Assembly (NCBI GenBank): GCA_964410125.1
Contig: CAYPGQ010000037.1
Coordinates: 1 to 36,415, forward strand
Length of the DNA: 36,415 nucleotides
Direction of reading: 5' to 3'
Source: G020348385 sp964410125
GTDB taxonomy: Bacteria > Acidobacteriota > Aminicenantia > Aminicenantales > Aminicenantaceae
Position numbers and translations under genes: made by a program. How positions within the stretch are numbered: position 1 is the stretch's first letter; each line of letters starts with the position of its first letter. This document shows, in pieces, positions 15,190 to 23,508 of the stretch. The notes beneath the pieces were generated by a model that saw only the letters and a program-made list of their open reading frames with translations, was not told the origin of the DNA and did no database searches.

Positions 15190-16356
15190 ATGAGGACACA
15201 CAATCCGGTCAAAGGAAGCCCAAAAACTCCGTGGATCATCTATGTTATTTTTTCGCTACTTGCCATAACTTCTGCCGCAGGCTTGGATTACATCAATTGG
15301 TCAAAAGGAAAAAAGTCCTATGTTTTTTCTATTCTTAGCGAGTTAAGGAAGCCGAAAAAACCCAAAATTTCCATCAGTCAAGTTGTCCTCGATCGGCTTT
15401 CCAGACAAGGTATCCCCGACGATTCCGTTTCCAAGTTCAAGGACCAGGCTGGAATTGACCATCTGAAAATCGATCTATCCATGGCTGAATACACAAACGT
15501 GGAAACCCGGCTAAGACAGGATTTGCAAAGGGCCAAGGCCAAGATCGTAAAAAAAGAAGAACAGGAGGATGAGGAAAAAATATATTTCCTCTGGGATGTT
15601 CAAAGACACAAGGCAGAAAAACTTTCCATCCTCTTCTCCTGCAAAAAAGAACTTCCCAAAATCCCGGAAAAAATCCCCGCCATAGAGCCTAAAAACAAAG
15701 TCGCCCTTATTATGGATGACATGGGATACAGCCTGGATGTGATCTATGACATTCTTAGCCTACAGGAACCAATTACAGTTGCCATTATTCCTTTCAGTCC
15801 GCTAGGAGAACAAACGGCCCAAATCGCCCATCAAAATGGCTTAGAAATCCTTTTGCACCTGCCGCTTGAATCCATCAACAACACCGAAGCGAATAACAGT
15901 ATCGAGGGAATAATTTCCACCGATATGGGCGAACAAGAAATCATCATGCTCGTGGAGAGGAATCTCGATCAGGTCCCTTACATCAGCGGTGTCAACAACC
16001 ACATGGGATCAAAAGTCACTCCGAATGAATCATTGATGCATACCATCCTCCAACAGATTAAACAAAGAGACCTCTTTTTTGTCGACAGCCGCACTACAGG
16101 AAAATCCGTGGCTTATGACGTGGCCATCCAGCTCGAAATTCCGACAGCGCAACGGCATGTCTTTCTTGATAGCGAACTGGACGAAGATTACATAAGGGAG
16201 AAGCTCATAGAGCTGTTCACCCTAGCTCAAAAGAGGGGGGAAGCCGTCGGCATCTGCCATCCTTTGCCGGAAACACTTAAAGTTCTGAAGGAGTCCTTCC
16301 GTTTAGCGAAAGAATATGGTGTTACACCTGTTTTCATCTCGGAACTTGTTCGCTGA
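15190..16356 (+). CDS. yibQ: Divergent polysaccharide deacetylase family protein (YibQ-like)
   Basis: A 388-residue protein with an N-terminal membrane segment (15-33), a charged linker to about 165, and a divergent polysaccharide deacetylase domain (about 170-388). The metal-site Asp pair is seen at residues 176-177 (LIMDDMGY), then IPFSPLGEQTAQIA, LLHLPLES, NNHMGSKVT, DSRTTG and a late ICHPLPET. YibQ proteins are periplasmic and genetically linked to envC; their substrate is not established, though glycan deacetylation is assumed. Start ATG at 15190, three bases after the preceding stop. Last gene of the envC-ctpA-yibQ operon. Confidence 0.88.
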   Translation: MRTHNPVKGSPKTPWIIYVIFSLLAITSAAGLDYINWSKGKKSYVFSILSELRKPKKPKISISQVVLDRLSRQGIPDDSVSKFKDQAGIDHLKIDLSMAEYTNVETRLRQDLQRAKAKIVKKEEQEDEEKIYFLWDVQRHKAEKLSILFSCKKELPKIPEKIPAIEPKNKVALIMDDMGYSLDVIYDILSLQEPITVAIIPFSPLGEQTAQIAHQNGLEILLHLPLESINNTEANNSIEGIISTDMGEQEIIMLVERNLDQVPYISGVNNHMGSKVTPNESLMHTILQQIKQRDLFFVDSRTTGKSVAYDVAIQLEIPTAQRHVFLDSELDEDYIREKLIELFTLAQKRGEAVGICHPLPETLKVLKESFRLAKEYGVTPVFISELVR

Positions 16357-16375
16357 CAAAATCCCTGATTTCGAT

Positions 16376-16404
16376 TTGCCAAATCCTACCGCATCCTTTA
16401 TCAT
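16376..16404 (+). promoter_or_regulatory. Candidate promoter of the 16425-17560 unit
   Basis: TTGCCA (16376-16381), 17-bp spacer, TATCAT (16399-16404). The following gene starts at 16425 behind a strong GGAGGAA ribosome site. Moderate match; read-through from yibQ is also possible. Confidence 0.4.
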
Positions 16405-16424
16405 AAAATTGAAGGAGGAATCTA

Positions 16425-17000
16425 ATGAAAAACTTGTCGTTAATCCTTGCCGTGGTCATTCTGGCTATTATCGTCGTTGCCGTCGCTCATTTCACTGGCC
16501 TGTGGAAAACCATGTCTCATGAAGATTTGGAGGGTTCGTTCGAGTTTTTGGATATCGAGACAAAATGGGTAGAAAAGATCTATCAAGCCTGGCCGCCCAG
16601 ATTAGTGCTCGTTCCGGCGATCTCCTTCAAGATCAAAAATGTCTCGGAAAAGCCGTTAAAATATTTCTATGTTAATGCAAACTTCAAGTTTCGTGATGAC
16701 GTTGCCAACCTTGGCGATGGCTTCATCGAGGCCATCCGGAGAGAGCCCTTGATGCCGGGAGAAACAAGCGAATCCATTCTCCTCAAGAGCAGCTATGGGA
16801 TTGATGGACAAAATCTGGAGCATATCAAGAACAATCCGTTTTTCCAATCCAAAGTAGTCGATGTAAAAATGTTTGCCAAATCCCAAGGCTCCCAGTACAT
16901 TCCTGTTGGAGAGTGGGAAGTGTCGAAAAATATCGATTTTAAAGAGCCCGAGCCATTAGACATGAAACAGGAAAAGAAAAAAGCAGAAGATATAAAATAG
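16425..17000 (+). CDS. Membrane-anchored protein of unknown function (191 aa)
   Basis: An N-terminal hydrophobic helix (3-24) anchors a periplasmic domain of about 130 residues (40-170), followed by a Lys/Glu-rich tail. The domain has the feel of a small immunoglobulin-like sandwich: ISFKIKNVSEKPLKYFYVNANFKFRDD, then EPLMPGETSESILLKSSYGI. This resembles proteins that describe 'additional' interaction domains on secreted factors, but I cannot name a family. A GGAGGAA precedes the ATG. It ends eight bases before pdaD, so the two are likely co-transcribed. Confidence 0.65.
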   Translation: MKNLSLILAVVILAIIVVAVAHFTGLWKTMSHEDLEGSFEFLDIETKWVEKIYQAWPPRLVLVPAISFKIKNVSEKPLKYFYVNANFKFRDDVANLGDGFIEAIRREPLMPGETSESILLKSSYGIDGQNLEHIKNNPFFQSKVVDVKMFAKSQGSQYIPVGEWEVSKNIDFKEPEPLDMKQEKKKAEDIK

Positions 17001-17008
17001 AGTATTTC

Positions 17009-17560
17009 ATGGATAAAATCGTCCCCCAACGAATATTCCTGACCAAAGGGAAAGGCCGTCATAAAGAAAAACTTGCCAGCTTTGAACTAGCTTTGAGAGA
17101 TGCGGGGATCGCTCCGTTCAACCTAGTCAAAATTTCCAGCATTTTCCCTCCCGGATGTCAGCTGATATCCAAACAAGAGGGGATTAAATACCTCCATCCC
17201 GGCCAGATTGTGTTCCTTGTGATGAGTGAAAACGCAACCGACGAACCCCAACGACTCCTATCCGCTTCTATCGGATTGGCCATTCCCAATGACCCGACTC
17301 ATTACGGCTACCTCTCCGAACACCACAGCTTTGGCCAGGACGAAAAGGAAGCCGGCCAATACGCAGAGGACCTTGCCGCAGATATGCTGGCCACCACTCT
17401 TGGCAAAAATTTCGATCTCAGTCAGATATGGAATGAGGAAAAGAGTTTATACGAACTGGGCGATGGGATGGAAGTGATGACACAAAACATCACGCAAATT
17501 ACCCGCGGTGAAAAAGGATTCTGGACTACGGCATTCGCCGCAGCCGTCACGGTTCCTTGA
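17009..17560 (+). CDS. pdaD: Pyruvoyl-dependent arginine decarboxylase
   Basis: A 183-residue proenzyme that converts arginine to agmatine (polyamine synthesis or acid response). The self-cleavage site is seen in LVKISSIFPPGC: cleavage between Ser43 and Ser44 would leave the N-terminal pyruvoyl group on the alpha chain. The catalytic Glu lies in GYLSEHHSFG. Length and motifs match PdaD of archaea and of scattered bacteria. No agmatinase or agmatine deiminase is nearby. It follows the unknown anchored protein by eight bases. Its TGA directly abuts the TGA of the convergent foldase gene. Confidence 0.92.
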   Translation: MDKIVPQRIFLTKGKGRHKEKLASFELALRDAGIAPFNLVKISSIFPPGCQLISKQEGIKYLHPGQIVFLVMSENATDEPQRLLSASIGLAIPNDPTHYGYLSEHHSFGQDEKEAGQYAEDLAADMLATTLGKNFDLSQIWNEEKSLYELGDGMEVMTQNITQITRGEKGFWTTAFAAAVTVP

Positions 17561-18550
17561 TCAGCGGTACTTGGTGGGATCGGGAATCAGGATTTTGATA
17601 AAGCTCCGTTTTTTCAGGTCTGCTATATAGGCCTGGATTTTCACTTGTTGTTCTTGCATAAATAGTTCATTTTCGATGTCTTTTTTGACCTCTTCAAACG
17701 GCCTGAGCCGGCTCTCCGTCTTTTCATCGAGTTTTAACAAAAACCATCCGGATGGAATTTTGACCCAGGAGGAAAAGCTTCCCTCTTCTAAATTCTCAAC
17801 AGCCTGCTCTAAGGTCTTGTCCATATCGCCTTTTTTGTATGTTCCGATATCTCCTTGAGATTCCTTTTCCGGGCCCTCTGAATACTGGCCGGCAAGACTT
17901 TCCAACTCTTCGCCCGCCGCCAACTTTTCGTTCACTTCCTCCATTTTCGCCTGTGCTTCCTGCTCGCTTTTATCTTCTGAAGAAATATAAATTCCCCTTA
18001 ATTTATACGTAGGAAGAGTTGTAAATTCCTCTGGATTAAGGTCGTAGTAATTCACGACATCCGTCTCATCGATAGCGATACTCCGTCCGACCTCGCTAAA
18101 AATAAGAGCCTGTTGAATGATGGCTTTCTCTTGCTGCACCATCCAGTTATCATAGTTAATCCCTTGTTGTGCTATCATGCGCTTGAATTCCTCATCCGAG
18201 CCTATGTTGTATTGTTTCTTGATACCGTCAACCATATTCCTAATCTGTCCATCGATATCAGCCGTGCCTCTGATATCCTGTCTTATAGATTCCTGAATGA
18301 GCAGCCGTTCGATTATCATCCTTTCCAACAATCCTTCCTTTTCTTTTTCATACTGTTTGGAAAACTCCTCTCCCTGCAATTGTGAACGGAGGAGATCATA
18401 AATCGTATCGTGTTCGATCATATAATCCGATATGGTGATGATATCATCGTTAACTATAGCTACGATAGCATCCACTACATCTTGTCCGAACAGGAAGCTT
18501 ATGCTAAATAAAACCAAAAAAAGTATAAGGGTCATGCGCATTTTATTCAT
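17561..18550 (-). CDS. SurA-like periplasmic peptidyl-prolyl isomerase / chaperone
   Basis: A 329-residue exported protein: signal peptide 1-22 (cut near FGQD), SurA N-terminal-type helical chaperone region (about 25-165, starting VVDAIVAIVNDDIITISDY), then one parvulin domain (about 180-285; KLRGIYISSEDKSEQEA... SQGDIGTYKKGDM... SGWFLLKLDEK). E. coli SurA has two parvulin domains; this has one. It assists outer membrane protein folding in Gram-negative cells. The ATG overlaps the end of the foldase gene upstream by eight bases, so translation is coupled. Confidence 0.88.
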   Translation of the reverse strand: MNKMRMTLILFLVLFSISFLFGQDVVDAIVAIVNDDIITISDYMIEHDTIYDLLRSQLQGEEFSKQYEKEKEGLLERMIIERLLIQESIRQDIRGTADIDGQIRNMVDGIKKQYNIGSDEEFKRMIAQQGINYDNWMVQQEKAIIQQALIFSEVGRSIAIDETDVVNYYDLNPEEFTTLPTYKLRGIYISSEDKSEQEAQAKMEEVNEKLAAGEELESLAGQYSEGPEKESQGDIGTYKKGDMDKTLEQAVENLEEGSFSSWVKIPSGWFLLKLDEKTESRLRPFEEVKKDIENELFMQEQQVKIQAYIADLKKRSFIKILIPDPTKYR

Positions 18551-19502
18551 TTAAAATCCTCTGATATGGAAAATACAGGTTTTGCTTGTAGGATTCCCAT
18601 TCAAGGGAATTTTTCAAATTTTTGATGTGTTGAAATATACGATTTTTAACCTTCTGGCTGAGAATCTTCATCTCGATAGAAGTGGATGCTTGATCGGGAG
18701 AAATCAATTCCGGTTCATATCGGGAATCAAGCCGAAAAATATGAAAGCCATAGGAAGACTCCAAAACAGGGCTCACTTCTCCTTCTTTCAGCGCAAAAAT
18801 GGCCTTCTCCATCTCATCCGGAAGTTGTCCTATCGCAAATACTCCCATCTCTCCTCCTCGAGAAGCTTCGACACCAACGGATTGAGCCTTGGCCAATCTT
18901 CTGAAATTCTCAAGGTCATTATTCTTTAGGCTCTCCAAGATCTCCACTGCCTTCTCCTCGTTTGGAAGCAATATCTGGCTCACCTTGACTCTCTCCGGGA
19001 GGAGAAATTCCCTTTTATGTTCCGAATAGTATTCCTGGACTTCTTCTGTTTCCACCTGGATGTCCTTGACAAGATCGTAGGTGTATTTTTCCACAAGAAG
19101 CTGTTCAAACAACAATTCTGCCCCTTCCTCCTCCAGTGGCCAATTCTCTCCTTCTAAGGCGGAATCGCTGGAATGTTTTGCTAAAAACTCCTTTTTTTCC
19201 TCCCAAGTCAATACGATCTCCTTGTTCCGCGCTTCCGCCAACATTAGCTTTTCCTCCACGAAGTTATCCACCAGTCGGCTCAAGGATAGCGCGGAAAGGA
19301 TTTTGTATTCATCGCCAAGACTGAGCTTGAGGAACCTCACAAAATCCGCATTGAAGTAGACGGTATCCTCAACACGCAGGATAATATAGTTCTTTTTTGC
19401 CTCCTGGGAATCCATGCCTGCGGGACTCTGGACAGACTTATTCCCTTTGCAGCCTACTAAAAGCATAATAAAAATAAAAACAAAAAAACGTATTCGCCAC
19501 AT
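18543..19502 (-). CDS. PrsA-type foldase lipoprotein (parvulin domain)
   Basis: A 319-residue lipoprotein with lipobox LLVGC at residues 14-18, so it is acylated at Cys18. A helical SurA-N-like region (about 40-170) precedes one parvulin PPIase domain (about 175-270; VKVSQILLPNEEKAVEIL, RGGEMGVFAIGQLPDEMEKAIFALKEGEVS, SYGFHIFRLDSR). Likely role: folding of exported proteins at the periplasmic membrane face. It lies 43 bp downstream of mfd and overlaps the SurA-like gene; the tandem foldases probably form a pair acting on outer membrane proteins. Confidence 0.88.
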   Translation of the reverse strand: MWRIRFFVFIFIMLLVGCKGNKSVQSPAGMDSQEAKKNYIILRVEDTVYFNADFVRFLKLSLGDEYKILSALSLSRLVDNFVEEKLMLAEARNKEIVLTWEEKKEFLAKHSSDSALEGENWPLEEEGAELLFEQLLVEKYTYDLVKDIQVETEEVQEYYSEHKREFLLPERVKVSQILLPNEEKAVEILESLKNNDLENFRRLAKAQSVGVEASRGGEMGVFAIGQLPDEMEKAIFALKEGEVSPVLESSYGFHIFRLDSRYEPELISPDQASTSIEMKILSQKVKNRIFQHIKNLKNSLEWESYKQNLYFPYQRILNE

Positions 19503-19511
19503 CTTTTTTAG

Positions 19512-19525
19512 CCTGAATTATTCAT
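19512..19525 (-). repeat. Single end motif of the dispersed repeat
   Basis: CCTGAATTATTCAT stands alone in the 43-bp gap between mfd and the lipoprotein foldase gene. It matches the left end of copies A-C. Either a solo end or an eroded element. Confidence 0.55.
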
Positions 19526-19545
19526 ACAAGTTTCAATTCATTATA

Positions 19546-22500
19546 TTACATACTCGATAACTCCTTCAAGAAAGAGATCGTTTCAATCATGATGCTCGCA
19601 TCATCGGAAGAGGGCAGCATAATGGTCATCACTCCCTGGGGTGTGATGGATCCATCATGCTTTTCAAGGACGCCTGTCATGCGGACAAGGTCTATTTTCG
19701 TTGTCGGAAAAAACTTAAATACGATCTTTTGCCCGACGCGATCGATAGTCTTGATCCGTATTTCCTGCGAAAGGAATTTGATGATGCCATAACGCACAAG
19801 AGTTTGAACGGGTTGGGGGAGTGGTCCAAATCTGTCGATTATCTCTTTGTGTATTTTTTCCATGTCTTCGATGTTTTCCACAGATGAAATGCGCTTGTAC
19901 AGGTTCAATCGTAAATTTGTTTGAGGAAGATAGTCGTCAGGAATACGGATATTCACCTTCAAATTGATCTCGGTTTTCACCTCATCTGCTTGTTCCCCTT
20001 TTTGCTCTTTTACCGTTTGCTCAAGAAGATACATATAATAATCGAAGCCAACAGCTTCCATGCACCCGTGTTGCTGGGAACCTAAAAAATTGCCAGCGCC
20101 CCTGATTTCCAGGTCCTTCGCAGCCAACCGAAAACCTGATCCGAGCTGGGAAAACTCCTGAAGGGCTTTTAATCTCTGTTTTGACAATGGTGTGAGCTCA
20201 GAAAACGGAGGAACAAGAAAATAGGCAACGGCTTGACGGGAAGATCGCCCCACTCTACCGCGAAGCTGATACAATTGAGCCAATCCAAACCGGTCGGCAC
20301 GATTGACGATCAACGTATTTACAAGAGGGATATCGATCCCGTTCTCGATGATCGTTGTGGAAACAAGGACATCATACTTTTTTGCAATAAAATCTATCAT
20401 CCTTTTTTCTAGGGCAAAGCCGGACATTTTGCCGTGGACAACCGCGACCTTGGCTCCCGTCACCCAAGTTGCGATCATTCGCGCCACCGTATCAATATCC
20501 TCTACCCGGTTATGGATGAAATAAACCTGTCCTCCCCGGGCTAACTCCTTCTTGATGGCAGATGAGATAAGCTTCCTGCCAAAAGCAGTGACAACAGTAT
20601 GGATAGCCAGTCTATCCCGTGGAGGGGTTTCGATCAGGCTGATATCCCTCAATCCGTAAAGCGAAAGGTTCAATGTCCGAGGGATCGGGGTGGCCGTCAT
20701 GGTCAGGACATCGATATCGGCTTTCATCTGTTTGATCTTTTCTTTGTGGGCAACCCCAAATCGCTGCTCTTCGTCGACAATTAAAAGGCCCAAATTGTGA
20801 AATTCCACATCGCCGGAGAGTAACCGATGTGTACTGATAACAATATCGACCAAACCCTTTTTCAAATCTTCCAAAATCTTTTTCTGCTGAGTCTTGGATT
20901 GAAACCGAGTCAGACTCTCCACACGCAGCGGGAAAAGCACCATCCGATTCCGGAATGTATTCAGGTGTTGGCTGGCAAGCACCGTGGTCGGGCAAAGGAC
21001 GGCAACCTGTTTTCCGTCCATAACAGCCTTGAAAGATGCTCGAATGGCCACCTCCGTTTTACCATAACCCACATCTCCACACAAAAGCCGATCCATCGGG
21101 TACAACGACTCCATATCCCGATAGATATCCTTGATGGCAATGAGTTGGTCATCTGTTTCTTCATATTCAAAGGTTTGTTCAAAATCGGATTGCCACACGC
21201 CGCCAGGGCTGTATCCGTGTCCTTGGATGGCTTTCCTCTGTGCATACAGATGGAGAAGCTGTTTTGCCATTTTTTCGATGGCCTTTTTGGTACGGGCTTT
21301 TGTTTTCTCCCATGCTAGGGTCCCCAATTTATTCAGCGGAGGAGATGCCGCACCCAGATGAGTGTACTTTTGGACCAGATTAAGGTTCTCTGCAGGAACA
21401 AAAAGCTTGTCGTCATCTCGATAATGGATAGAGATGAACTCTTGGTTTTCCTCATCGATTTCCAACTCTATTAAACCCATGAATATCCCGATCCCGTAAT
21501 CGGTGTGAACAACGTAATCATTCACCTTCAAATCTCGGAAATCCGAAACAAACGGACGCACATGCGGACGACTGACCAGCACCTTTTCTTCTGTGAATAT
21601 ATCCGTTTCAGAAAAATACGTGATCCTCTCCGGTGGGAAGCGGAAACCATGATTCATCTTTCCCAGAAGGAGCGTGACTGATTCATCCTTTGGGAATTCA
21701 AAAGCCGAGGACAACTCATGATGAGGAATCTGATTCTGGGCGAGCAGGGTGGATAATTTCCGGCGGACTCCCTCTTGGGAAAAATAGATGAAGCACATCT
21801 CTCCCTCTTCATGACTCTTCTCGATATACTCCAGAAAAAACGGAATTTTGTTAGCAAAACGGGGGACTGATTGAAACGGAAAATGAAAATTGTTCTTTCT
21901 TTCTGCTGATTCCATTTCGGTCAGGAACAGGGCCTTGTTTTTTATCCTTTCCCATGGTTCAGGAGGATAGATCTGATCGGGAGGAAAGGAAAATTTATTC
22001 TCAGATTTGAGCTTATCGTATTGCTGTTTATGATCTTCGCGTATTTTTTTCCATTCCTCCTCGGTTTCTTCAGAATCATCGATCAGGAACAAAACATCAT
22101 CATAAAAATGTTCGAAGGAAACAGAGAAGTCGGAATCGGAATATTCGTTCAAACTCGGAATGAGAATGCGATCGACTTTTTCAAAGGTGCGTTGGTTGGA
22201 GGGTTGGAATACGCGCACCGAAACCACTTCCTCACCGCTGAACTCGATGCGATACGGATACTCTTCCCAAGGAGAAAACACATCCACAATTCCGCCTCGC
22301 CAAGCGTATTCCCCACGAGCATTCACAAGATCTTGTTTGGCATAGCCATATTCTCCCAATTTTTGAATTAAGTTGTCTCGGCCGGCGGGATCTCCTGGTT
22401 TCAATTGGCAAAAGAGTCGAGTTAGATCTTGAGGTCTGGGAATGGGCTTGAGAAGTCCAGGAAGATTGGTTACAAGGAAGGTAGGGGGGGAATCGAGAAG

Positions 22501-22833
22501 TCTGTACAAGTATCGCATGCGGGCAGAAACAGACTCCAGTGCAGGCTGAATCTCTTGGTAGGGACTATCAAACAACGGAGGAAGGACAGCCGGCTGAATC
22601 AGGCTGCCAAACTGGGAAAGAAAGAATCGACATTCATCACCGAAGCGGTTTAGAGAGGAGGTAGTAGGCCGGATAAAAATGATGGGTTTATCCGATTCTT
22701 GGCTGAGAACAGACAGGAAGTAGGGCTTGCTTGATGGAATAAGTCCGGATATCTTTAGCCCTGTTTTCTTGCTTTTGATAGCCTCGAGAAGGCTTTGGAA
22801 TTGATCCGTCTGTTTAAGAAAATGGAGACTCAT
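19546..22833 (-). CDS. mfd: Transcription-repair coupling factor Mfd
   Basis: A 1095-residue translocase that removes RNA polymerase stalled at DNA damage and recruits UvrA. Order: UvrB-homology region (about 1-330), RNA polymerase interaction domain (about 440-520; NDYVVHTDYGIGIFMGL), superfamily 2 ATPase with GDVGYGKTEVA and DEEQRFG, second RecA fold with the TRG motif (RADRFGLAQLYQLRGRVGRS), and a C-terminal D7 domain. The frame stays open 20 codons further upstream (to 22893), but that stretch contains a TATAAT (22843-22848). I choose the ATG at 22833, which gives normal family length. No Shine-Dalgarno precedes it, so the mRNA is likely leaderless. Confidence 0.95.
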   Translation of the reverse strand: MSLHFLKQTDQFQSLLEAIKSKKTGLKISGLIPSSKPYFLSVLSQESDKPIIFIRPTTSSLNRFGDECRFFLSQFGSLIQPAVLPPLFDSPYQEIQPALESVSARMRYLYRLLDSPPTFLVTNLPGLLKPIPRPQDLTRLFCQLKPGDPAGRDNLIQKLGEYGYAKQDLVNARGEYAWRGGIVDVFSPWEEYPYRIEFSGEEVVSVRVFQPSNQRTFEKVDRILIPSLNEYSDSDFSVSFEHFYDDVLFLIDDSEETEEEWKKIREDHKQQYDKLKSENKFSFPPDQIYPPEPWERIKNKALFLTEMESAERKNNFHFPFQSVPRFANKIPFFLEYIEKSHEEGEMCFIYFSQEGVRRKLSTLLAQNQIPHHELSSAFEFPKDESVTLLLGKMNHGFRFPPERITYFSETDIFTEEKVLVSRPHVRPFVSDFRDLKVNDYVVHTDYGIGIFMGLIELEIDEENQEFISIHYRDDDKLFVPAENLNLVQKYTHLGAASPPLNKLGTLAWEKTKARTKKAIEKMAKQLLHLYAQRKAIQGHGYSPGGVWQSDFEQTFEYEETDDQLIAIKDIYRDMESLYPMDRLLCGDVGYGKTEVAIRASFKAVMDGKQVAVLCPTTVLASQHLNTFRNRMVLFPLRVESLTRFQSKTQQKKILEDLKKGLVDIVISTHRLLSGDVEFHNLGLLIVDEEQRFGVAHKEKIKQMKADIDVLTMTATPIPRTLNLSLYGLRDISLIETPPRDRLAIHTVVTAFGRKLISSAIKKELARGGQVYFIHNRVEDIDTVARMIATWVTGAKVAVVHGKMSGFALEKRMIDFIAKKYDVLVSTTIIENGIDIPLVNTLIVNRADRFGLAQLYQLRGRVGRSSRQAVAYFLVPPFSELTPLSKQRLKALQEFSQLGSGFRLAAKDLEIRGAGNFLGSQQHGCMEAVGFDYYMYLLEQTVKEQKGEQADEVKTEINLKVNIRIPDDYLPQTNLRLNLYKRISSVENIEDMEKIHKEIIDRFGPLPQPVQTLVRYGIIKFLSQEIRIKTIDRVGQKIVFKFFPTTKIDLVRMTGVLEKHDGSITPQGVMTIMLPSSDDASIMIETISFLKELSSM

Positions 22834-22842
22834 AAGATGCCT

Positions 22843-22848
22843 ATTATA
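22843..22848 (-). promoter_or_regulatory. -10 box of the mfd promoter (leaderless start)
   Basis: TATAAT on the minus strand, nine bases before the mfd ATG at 22833. The -35 region is poor. Transcription would begin within about three bases of the start codon. Confidence 0.5.
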
Positions 22849-22926
22849 CAGGATGATCCCATCTATTGTAGGAATTTGATTTTGTAAACCCAATGGGATG
22901 CTTTACCTGTGTAGGAAATCAACTCG

Positions 22927-23073
22927 CCCGAAGGGTAAAGAATGCCGACATATAAGAAAAAAAGAGTGCATGGGAGAAGAGTTGAATGTTATGCTGTAGG
23001 GAAAATTAACGTAACGGGCAGATATCGCGGAAGATAAATATTTTCGTCGGCATAATTTATGAATGATTCAGGC
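22927..23073 (+). repeat. Dispersed repeat, larger type, copy D (no clear left end)
   Basis: GCCCGAAGGGTAAA (22927-22940) is identical to 8565-8578 in copy C. It is followed by ATGCCGAC (22943-22950), whose perfect complement GTCGGCAT lies at 23047-23054. The right end is TTTATGAATGATTCAGG (23057-23073). The arrangement is that of copy C, but the stem bases differ, as in compensatory change. It occupies most of the 271-bp gap between mfd and the small gene at 23105. Confidence 0.65.
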
Positions 23074-23104
23074 TAAATGTTGTAAAATGGAGAAGAAAGC
23101 ACAA

Positions 23105-23353
23105 ATGAAAAAAAAGGACCATAAAGGCAACCAGTTCGAGCTCCGTTTCTATGAAGGTTATAAAGGAAAGGAAACGCCAAGATCAGTGATTATTGGCAAC
23201 AGGGAATTCAAGATTGATAGAGTTCTGGACAGAAAAAGAATCCGTGACGAGAAGACCGGAAAAAAGAGCGAGGTTTTTACCTGTGAGATGGAAGAACAGA
23301 AAGTGCGGCTCATCATCCATGACTCCGGCAAGCTCGAGTTAATCTATATGTAG
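23105..23353 (+). CDS. Small basic protein of unknown function (82 aa)
   Basis: The frame opens at 23063 inside the repeat, but the ATG at 23105 has GGAGAAG eight bases upstream (23090-23096) and is the better start. The product is an 82-residue soluble, highly charged protein: KKKDHKGNQFELRFYEG, VIIGNREFKIDRVLDRKRIRD, VFTCEMEEQKVRLIIHDSG. The alternating pattern suggests a small beta-barrel or sheet domain, perhaps nucleic acid-binding, but I recognise no family. It is flanked by repeats on both sides (copy D and a solo end at 23405). Confidence 0.6.
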   Translation: MKKKDHKGNQFELRFYEGYKGKETPRSVIIGNREFKIDRVLDRKRIRDEKTGKKSEVFTCEMEEQKVRLIIHDSGKLELIYM

Positions 23354-23404
23354 CGTTACATCTGCCACCAGTAGAAAAATTTTAGCCTAAAAGTTTATGC
23401 TCCT

Positions 23405-23421
23405 CCTGAATTATTTATGAA
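23405..23421 (-). repeat. Single end motif of the dispersed repeat
   Basis: CCTGAATTATTTATGAA, a solo copy of the repeat end, lies between the 82-aa gene and the promoter of the C26 hydrolase. Confidence 0.55.
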
Positions 23422-23443
23422 AGCTGTTAATATTGTGATGGGC

Positions 23444-23473
23444 TTGCTAAGATGATGCAGGAAAAATTATAAT
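23444..23473 (+). promoter_or_regulatory. Promoter of the exported C26 hydrolase gene
   Basis: TTGCTA (23444-23449), 18-bp spacer, perfect TATAAT (23468-23473). Leader of about 30 nt with GGGAGG seven bases before the ATG at 23509. Confidence 0.6.
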
Positions 23474-23508
23474 GAGGCATCTTTAGAGAGCCTGTGGGAG
23501 GTCCTTTC

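Noticed and set aside
22834..22893. Longer Mfd start (20 extra residues)
   Set aside because: The extra stretch contains the TATAAT box and does not resemble Mfd N-termini; the ATG at 22833 gives normal length.
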